Positions 58,105-64,000 of a stretch of 64,000 nt of DNA are shown one piece after another. Position 1 is the first letter of the stretch, and the number at the start of each line of letters is the position of its first letter. The notes under the pieces were generated by a model that saw only the letters and a program-made list of their open reading frames with translations, was not told the origin of the DNA and did not search any database. Origin of the DNA: Malachius bipustulatus (taxonomy: Eukaryota; Arthropoda; Insecta; Coleoptera; Melyridae). The stretch spans positions 14,486,014 through 14,550,013 of the forward strand of contig OU342638.1 in assembly GCA_910589415.1 (NCBI GenBank), in the 5' to 3' direction. A program made the position numbers and the translations under genes.

Positions 58105-59901
58105 ATGGATTTCATTGAGGAAAATACTACAGTCGGTTTTGAGGTCGTTGATCTCAAGGTAGATGAGATTAAGTATGAAATTTTATTAAGAGGAGAAGTT
58201 CCACATTGGAACGGAAATTATAGGCGGACCCAATTAAGTCAACTTTTGAGAATAAATGGAGGAGTCACTGTGACTATCTCTCCTTTCGATTTTAATGAGG
58301 ATTTGAGTCAAGTTTTGGATTCTATTTTGGATATGACTGAAATATTACACGATGAGGTAATTATTTCCCCTCAGTCTAATGTAGCTAGGAGATTTTCTTC
58401 GAGGTTAGCTCATTTGTTAGGAAGAATAGACAGGATGAAGGTCACTTCCGATGTTCAGACTGCTAGTCGAGATCAGGTTAGAGCAGATGCTCTACGATTG
58501 CGAGACGATTTTAAGAAAAAAATTGTCGGTGAGGTAGTCGGTTCGAGAATAGAAATCCCACAAAGATCGCAGGCCTCTCTTTTAGATCAAGCATTTGATA
58601 GGTTATCTTGTCATAATGCTTCAACTACTCATGAAGGTAATCTTCATACGGTTTCGAGAGTCCCTTCGAATCTTCCAGAAGATCTATCGTTAAGAAGGTT
58701 AGGCTTAAGAAGCCATAACACCAATCCGTTTTTAGATTGTGATCAGGTACCCTTTGACTATGATAATCAGGCACATTCGAGCAGTTTTGTACCCCCAGTG
58801 AGAAATCCATCACCCACTTTCTCACAGTTTAGTCTCAATTCTCAAGTCCCATCCATCCAGTTAGTGGCGCCTATAGATAAGGTCATCCCGGTGTATAAAT
58901 GGGGATTATGTTTTACTGGTAAAGAAAAGGGAATTGAAGTTATAAAATTTTTAGAAAGAGTTCGTGAACTTAGTCAAGCTAGGGGAGTTCCCCTTGATAC
59001 AGTTTTTAATAGTGCAGTCGATTTATTTAAGGAACCAGCTCTCTCATGGTTCCGAAGTATTAAGTATCAGTTGAGGTCTTGGCGAGACTTGGAGGCAAGA
59101 ATTGGTAATACTTTCATCCCTCCAAATTACGATGAAGAACTCCTAGAGGAGATTCGCTCCTTTAGGCAAAGGAATAATGAAAATGTCGTTACGTTTATTG
59201 CAAATTTAAGGATGAAGTTTTCACACCTTTTAAATCCAATTTCTATTCCGGAACAGTTGAAGATAGTTAGGAGAAACCTCCTACCCGATTTGAATTCGAA
59301 GTTATGTTTGATTGATCTGGTTTCCTATGAGCAGTTAGAATGTCTATGCAGGCAGATCGCGAAGAATTCGGTGATAATGAGTGGAGTAGAGGGTAAGGTC
59401 CGTGTAGGTAGACCCCAAGCAGCACCTGTGGGAACGACAGCTAGGGAAGCGAAGGAAATCCCAAAGGTTAAAGTAGAGACCCCTCGCCCACCTTTTCCTC
59501 CCCGAAGATTTGCGAATGCCCCAAATCAGTCGATGAATAAGTCAGACCGACCCCCAGTCAGCTCTTTTTCCTGTTGGAATTGTGACCAGGCGGGTCATTC
59601 ATTTAATTTTTGTCCACATCCACTTGAGAAATTTTGTTTTTCGTGCGGTTTGAAAGGAGCAATAGCGCCTTCTTGTCCCCGATGTCATCATTCAGGGAAA
59701 GATAACCAGGAAGCAGTTGAGTCCAAAGACGTTAAGAAGGTGGTGGATTGTCCAGAAACTCGGGAGTCGAATTTAGGTAAAGAAAGTTCTAAGGCAGATT
59801 CAAAAAACGAGTCGGCGAGAGAAGATTTTGGCGCGACTTCCCTCGAGTTTCGAAGACGCCAACCAGGTCCAGAATCAGGTGCGATTCCGAAGAGACGTTA
59901 G
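58105..59901 (+). CDS. gag: Ty3/gypsy Gag polyprotein
   Basis: 598 codons from the ATG at 58105 to the TAG at 59899-59901. An upstream in-frame GTG at 58099 is not needed. The N-terminus has a SAP-like stretch (DLKVDEIKYEILLRGEVP). Residues about 250-420 look like a capsid domain (FTGKEKGIEVIKFLERVREL, LFKEPALSWFRSI, FIPPNYDEELLEEIRSFRQR). Near residues 489-530 are two zinc knuckles. One is a regular CX2CX4HX4C (CWNCDQAGHSFNFC). The second (CFSCGLKGAIAPSC) lacks the His. It packages element RNA into cytoplasmic particles. The frame is uninterrupted. It overlaps pol, which is read in the -1 frame. Confidence 0.88.
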   Translation: MDFIEENTTVGFEVVDLKVDEIKYEILLRGEVPHWNGNYRRTQLSQLLRINGGVTVTISPFDFNEDLSQVLDSILDMTEILHDEVIISPQSNVARRFSSRLAHLLGRIDRMKVTSDVQTASRDQVRADALRLRDDFKKKIVGEVVGSRIEIPQRSQASLLDQAFDRLSCHNASTTHEGNLHTVSRVPSNLPEDLSLRRLGLRSHNTNPFLDCDQVPFDYDNQAHSSSFVPPVRNPSPTFSQFSLNSQVPSIQLVAPIDKVIPVYKWGLCFTGKEKGIEVIKFLERVRELSQARGVPLDTVFNSAVDLFKEPALSWFRSIKYQLRSWRDLEARIGNTFIPPNYDEELLEEIRSFRQRNNENVVTFIANLRMKFSHLLNPISIPEQLKIVRRNLLPDLNSKLCLIDLVSYEQLECLCRQIAKNSVIMSGVEGKVRVGRPQAAPVGTTAREAKEIPKVKVETPRPPFPPRRFANAPNQSMNKSDRPPVSSFSCWNCDQAGHSFNFCPHPLEKFCFSCGLKGAIAPSCPRCHHSGKDNQEAVESKDVKKVVDCPETRESNLGKESSKADSKNESAREDFGATSLEFRRRQPGPESGAIPKRR

Positions 59902-62900
59902 AATCGAGACAGGTGAACTCGAACCTTTCTAAGCAGATCAGTCCAGTTTTTGAGAGTAAAGATGCAGATAATAGACCGTATATCTCTATTGAGTTGGAGG
60001 GTTTTGAGATTCTAGCTCTAGTTGACACTGGGGCAAATATTTCCATCTTAGGTGCAGGAACTGAGTCGATTTGGGAACTGTTGGAGTCCAATCGAGTTGT
60101 TAAAGATAAATTACCACGAGTGACCGTAGCAAACGGACAGCCACAAACAGTTCTAGGTACTGTAATTTTGCCTATTTGTTTTGAGGATAGGTTGATTGAG
60201 TTAGAATTTACAATTATCCCTACTATATCCCACGCTGTTATTTTAGGTTCTGATTTTTGCAAGCAGGTTGAGTTGGCTATCGATTTTAAAAATCAAGTTT
60301 TCGACATTAATGAGATTACAGGAGAGACTCCAAATTTAGGTACTTATCTTGAGGAGTTGTCAGAGGAACAACAGTTGGTTTTAGATAAAGTGATAAAGCA
60401 GTACGAATTACTTGCTTCGAAAGCTCCCGGTCGTACGAGTGAAATTACACATTTCATAGATACAGGTTCAGCTAGACCCGTGAAGCAGAGGCAGTACCCT
60501 CTGTCTCCTGCTATCACCAAATTTTTACATCAAGAAGTAGATTCAATGTTAAGAGATGGAGTTATAGAGGAAAGTAATTCAGCTTGGTCAAGTCCTGTTT
60601 TGATGGTTCCAAAAAGTGACGGTACCTACCGTATGTGTTTTGATGGTCGTAAGATCAATGAGTTGACTGTTAAGGATTCCTACCCACTACCGTTAGTAGA
60701 TAGTATTTTGAGTAAAGTAGCTGGGTCTACTTATCTATCTTCGATTGATTTAACAAAGGCGTTTTGGAATATTCCCTTGGAGGAAACCTCCAAGCCCAAA
60801 ACGGCGTTTCAAGTTCATGGTCGAGGTCTTTTTCAGTTTAAGGTTATGCCTTTTGGGTTGTGTAATGCCGCACAGACACAACAACGGTTAATGGACCACC
60901 TATTTAGGGGTACTAAGTTTGAAGATCGAGTTTTTACTTATTTGGATGACATTATTTGTGTGTCCAATTCGTTCGAGGAACACATTGCTCTTCTTGCTGA
61001 AGTGTTGGAGATTCTCACTAAAGCCGGGTTGAAAATCAACCTGGATAAGTGTAAGTTCTGTAGAGATTCGTTATCGTTTTTGGGTTATGTGGTAGATAGG
61101 AAAGGTCTAAGGACCGATCCAGGAAAAGTTCAGGCTATTGTTGATATGCCATCACCTAAAACTACCACCGAAGTTAGAAGAGTAATTGGAATCCTCCAAT
61201 GGTATCGAAAGTTCATCCCTAATTTTTCCACCGTGTCTGAGCCAATTACATCGCTTATTAAGGGTCGTAAGAAACACACTCCAGTTATTTGGACGGAAGA
61301 AGCCGAAGAGGCTTTCCAAAACCTTAAGGAATTGTTAGTTTCAGCTCCCATTTTAGTCAAACCGGATCCCAACCTACCTTTCTTCATTCAGACGGATGCA
61401 AGTGACGTAGGGGTGGGGGCCATTTTATATCAAGTTAAGGATGATTTTGAGCACCCTATAGCTTATGCTTCTAGAAAGCTTCTCAAGACTGAGAAGAAAA
61501 ATTACACGGTTACAGAGAAGGAGTGTCTTGGAGTTATTTTTGGTATTGAAAAATTTAGGTGTTATGTCGAAGGCACAGAATTTACAGTTGTTACTGACCA
61601 TGCCAGCCTACAATGGCTGTATAAAATTAAAGATCCAGTCGGCAGAATTGCTAGATGGACAGTCAGGTTGAGTGGATTTAAGTTCAAGGTTGTTCATCGT
61701 CCCGGTAAGAATTTGGTAATGGCTGATTTTCTGTCCAGACATATTTCTTTGATTAATGTTAAATCTTTTACGCCAGACACCTGGTATGTTGAGATGATTA
61801 ATAAAGTCCGCTGTAACCCAGCGAAATTTCCAGATTTTGACGTTAAGGATAATATTTTGTATAAACATATTAGGCCAAAACACGACATCCAGTCCAATTT
61901 TTCAGACTGGAAAATAGTAGTTCCAACTGAGAATAGGAAAGAGGTTTTTGTTGAGTGTCATGATCATCCGACTTCAGCTCATTTAGGTATTTCAAAGACG
62001 TTGGCAAGAATTTTGGAAAATTATTATTGGCCAGGAGTAAAGGAGTCAGTGAGACGTTATGTTAGATCATGTGAGACTTGTGGTGCCCACAAATCCACAA
62101 ATCAATCTCCAGCTGGTTTAGGAGGAAATCAGCGTAAAGTTGACTTTCCGTTTCAGTCTATTTCTTTAGATTTTATGGGACCTTTCCCAAGATCTAAATC
62201 AGGAAATACCCAATTGTTAGTTATTACTGATTCTTTCACCCGATTTGTTATAGTAAAACCCCTTCCTAAGGCTACTTCAGCCAAGGTCGTGAAAATTTTG
62301 GAGAGAGAAATCTTTTTGGTTTATGGAACTCCAGAGGTCGTGTGTTGTGATAATGGTAGTCAGTTCAGGTCTAGAGAATTCAAAGAATTAATGAAGAAGT
62401 ACCAGATTCCTAAGATTTGGTATAATCCCAGTTACCACCCCCAGGTTAATCCAACCGAAAGGGTGAATAAAGTTTTGGGTAGTGCTATAGCGTCATATAT
62501 TAAAGATGACGATCACCGAACGTGGGACGAACATATTTTCGAAATTGCTCAGGCAATTAATACCTCGGTACATGAGTCCACAGGGTACTCACCCTCTTTT
62601 TTGGTTTTTGGACGTTACACACCAGTGAATGGTAGTTTTTATAAGGATGTTGATTATAGTTCTTTTGACCCAGTCGATTTTTCCAATCGACTTAAATGGC
62701 AGTCCGAAGTGAGCAAAGTTCCTAAACTTTATCCACAAATCCAGGAGAAAATTAGAAAATCTTTTGAGAAAAATGTTAAGAGATATAACCTTCGTAGGCG
62801 AGAAGTTAATTATCAGGAAGGTGATAAAGTGTGGAAGAAAAACTTCGTTCTTTCCAAAGCGGTTGATAAGTTTTCTAAGAAATTAGCTCCGAAGTATGTC

Positions 62901-63032
62901 CCGGCTATGATAAAGAAAATTAAAGGTACTGGTAAGGTTGTTGTTCTTTCAGATCTGTCAGGAAAAATCCTGGGAGATTTTCACGTAAGTGATATTAAAC
63001 CATTTGTTGAGATCCAGGATAGCCAGTGTTAG
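59793..63032 (+). CDS. pol: Ty3/gypsy Pol polyprotein (PR-RT-RNase H-IN)
   Basis: The frame is open from 59793 and probably expressed by -1 frameshift at 59802-59808. The region from 59913 to the TAG gives 1039 codons. Domains in order, with residues counted from 59913: aspartic protease with VDTGANISILG (about 38); reverse transcriptase with DGVIEESNSAWSSPV, FKVMPFGLCNAAQ and active-site YLDD (about 341); RNase H with QTDASDVGVGAIL and TEKECLGVIFGIEKF; integrase with an HHCC zinc finger (HDHPTSAH..CETC) and a DD35E core (LDFMGPF about 751, CDNGSQF about 812, PTERVN about 848, exactly 35 residues between the last two acids). The C-terminal tail has KYVPAMIKKI where a GPY/F module would be. 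There is no chromodomain and no stop or frameshift. Confidence 0.92.
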   Translation, partial: GRFKKRVGERRFWRDFPRVSKTPTRSRIRCDSEETLESRQVNSNLSKQISPVFESKDADNRPYISIELEGFEILALVDTGANISILGAGTESIWELLESNRVVKDKLPRVTVANGQPQTVLGTVILPICFEDRLIELEFTIIPTISHAVILGSDFCKQVELAIDFKNQVFDINEITGETPNLGTYLEELSEEQQLVLDKVIKQYELLASKAPGRTSEITHFIDTGSARPVKQRQYPLSPAITKFLHQEVDSMLRDGVIEESNSAWSSPVLMVPKSDGTYRMCFDGRKINELTVKDSYPLPLVDSILSKVAGSTYLSSIDLTKAFWNIPLEETSKPKTAFQVHGRGLFQFKVMPFGLCNAAQTQQRLMDHLFRGTKFEDRVFTYLDDIICVSNSFEEHIALLAEVLEILTKAGLKINLDKCKFCRDSLSFLGYVVDRKGLRTDPGKVQAIVDMPSPKTTTEVRRVIGILQWYRKFIPNFSTVSEPITSLIKGRKKHTPVIWTEEAEEAFQNLKELLVSAPILVKPDPNLPFFIQTDASDVGVGAILYQVKDDFEHPIAYASRKLLKTEKKNYTVTEKECLGVIFGIEKFRCYVEGTEFTVVTDHASLQWLYKIKDPVGRIARWTVRLSGFKFKVVHRPGKNLVMADFLSRHISLINVKSFTPDTWYVEMINKVRCNPAKFPDFDVKDNILYKHIRPKHDIQSNFSDWKIVVPTENRKEVFVECHDHPTSAHLGISKTLARILENYYWPGVKESVRRYVRSCETCGAHKSTNQSPAGLGGNQRKVDFPFQSISLDFMGPFPRSKSGNTQLLVITDSFTRFVIVKPLPKATSAKVVKILEREIFLVYGTPEVVCCDNGSQFRSREFKELMKKYQIPKIWYNPSYHPQVNPTERVNKVLGSAIASYIKDDDHRTWDEHIFEIAQAINTSVHESTGYSPSFLVFGRYTPVNGSFYKDVDYSSFDPVDFSNRLKWQSEVSKVPKLYPQIQEKIRKSFEKNVKRYNLRRREVNYQEGDKVWKKNFVLSKAVDKFSKKLAPKYVPAMIKKIKGTGKVVVLSDLSGKILGDFHVSDIKPFVEIQDSQC
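59802..59808 (+). promoter_or_regulatory. Programmed -1 frameshift site (gag-pol)
   Basis: The heptamer AAAAAAC sits in the gag frame as A AAA AAC, the X XXY YYZ form needed for -1 slippage. It lies inside the 109-nt overlap, where the pol frame is open from 59793 and gag closes at 59901. A possible downstream hairpin pairs GGCG..CTTC (59830-59840) with GAAG..CGCC (59852-59860), 21 nt after the slip site. Confidence 0.7.
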
Positions 63033-64000
63033 TGTAGAGCGCGCTTTAGGGGTGACCTAGTTGTGTTGTATTCAAGTTGGCGCCCCTAGTGTAAAGCTCC
63101 GTTCACACGCAAAGGCGAAATACATCCTATTTGTTTTTAGTTTGAGAATTTAGAAAGAATTCGTTTAGTGTGTCAATAGTAAGTTTTTCAGTAAATTTAG
63201 TTACGGTTTTGGAGAAAAAGTAAAGGTTGTTTAGAGTCAGGAGTCTTTGTAGAGGTTGAGTCGAGTTTAGAGAAAATCCTTTTATAGGTACTTAGGTTAA
63301 AATAATTTGAGACTGATAACGTTAGCGTACAAATTAAATAAATTTAGCTAACCTACCAGTAATTGTTGTTGAGGTAGAGGTTGAGTTACACTTTAGTCAT
63401 GGCCAGACTAATTTGTAAAATATTTTTAAACGGTCGCGTTAGAGCCCCATGCAAATAAGTGAGCTACGTGACTAGGCGTTGGGTTGAGTTGATTTAGGTG
63501 AGTTCTTAATTGAAAATTTCGAGTTCTGTTAGAGTTGATAATTGGCATAATCTAAATATAAATCTGAGCTGTTATCATCCTAACAGTAACTTTCAGGAAC
63601 GATCCGTTGAGTAGAGTTGAGAATTGAGGTAGTTATAAAACTTTTAGGTTGAGATCTTGAATAAAAAAGCTCCTGATGATAAAAATCTTTTCCATTCCTT
63701 TGATTAAGGTTAAGTCGAGGCAATATTTTTAGCTAGAGTTTGAGATTCAATAAGTACAGTTAGTTGAGATTTAAGAATTCTTTCAGTTGACACATTATCT
63801 CGAATATCTTTAATGGTGTTTAATTTTGGCGGAACAACATTAACCGGGTGGTTAATGAGTTATGATTGGAAATTAACTATACAGATTTTGACAAGAAATT
63901 TTGAGTTTTAAAAGTCTCTTCATTTGTAAGAACTTTTCAAGTTTGCTCTTTTGAGAACATTTGAGTAGTGTGACAGTTAAAAGTAAAAATCTTTCTCTTT
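63033..64000 (+). other. 3' untranslated region of the gypsy element; no env ORF
   Basis: 968 bp without a long open frame. There is no repeat of the 5' region visible and no recognisable start of a 3' LTR, so the 3' LTR should lie beyond 64000. A GGCGCCCC motif near 63080 is not in a primer-site context. Confidence 0.45.

Noticed and set aside
63060..63100. GGCGCCCC near the end of pol as a second primer site or LTR start
   Set aside because: No TG..CA context or repeat of the 5' region accompanies it.

Overview
This is a 64 kb piece of an arthropod nuclear genome, almost certainly insect. It has spliced fatty acyl-CoA reductase (FAR) genes with GT..AG introns, and an AT-rich background packed with LINE, Penelope, Ty3/gypsy, mariner, hAT-like and foldback elements. 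Frequent TAGGTA words and 'TACAGGGTG'-ended repeats would suit a hemipteran, but that placement is a weak inference.

Host genes: two FAR paralogues lie on the minus strand. FAR-B (44964-51581) is the 5' copy and FAR-A (21-10646) the 3' copy. FAR-A shows coding exons 1-6, with its last exons left of the window. FAR-B shows exons 3-8 including the stop, but no exons 1-2 up to 64000. Exon lengths and phases match between copies and their introns still align, so this is a segmental duplication. Different mobile elements later invaded each copy. FAR-A has lost 9 bp in frame just before its conserved RPSI motif.

Layout: FAR-A intron 4 holds a LINE 5' fragment (about 815-1742). FAR-A intron 1 (3628-10397) holds a terminal-inverted-repeat element (3709-4751), a long LTR called P (5597-7142), a LINE (7143-9060) and solo LTR S1 (9145-9966). 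From 10.7 to 45 kb there is a transposon graveyard. It contains three foldback elements (10.8, 15.5-17.0 and 29.4-31.2 kb), a LINE split by solo LTR S2, long LTRs R (13.3-14.8 kb) and Q (21.8-24.6 kb, itself carrying a hAT-like insertion), LINE and mariner wrecks, a Penelope-like element (25.9-28.2 kb), a 1.1 kb TIR element (35.7-36.8 kb), a LINE inserted into another LINE (37.1-40.3 kb), two R1/LOA-like LINEs (40.8-42.95 kb) and solo LTR S3 (42970-43844). FAR-B follows at 45-51.6 kb. At 55-64 kb lies a Ty3/gypsy retrotransposon with intact gag and pol joined by a canonical -1 frameshift heptamer.

The most unusual structure is in the LTRs. Several LTRs of different sequence start with TGT followed at once by a hairpin, have a TATA box some hundreds of bases in (about 100 in R), and carry a tandem-repeat array downstream of it. 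In LTR R the repeat unit is a two-part hairpin whose paired bases change together between copies. In LTR Q a ~91-bp unit carries a palindromic ACGT-type core. The three long LTRs P, Q and R also share a conserved 3' end and a primer binding site (TGGCGCCCGAG).
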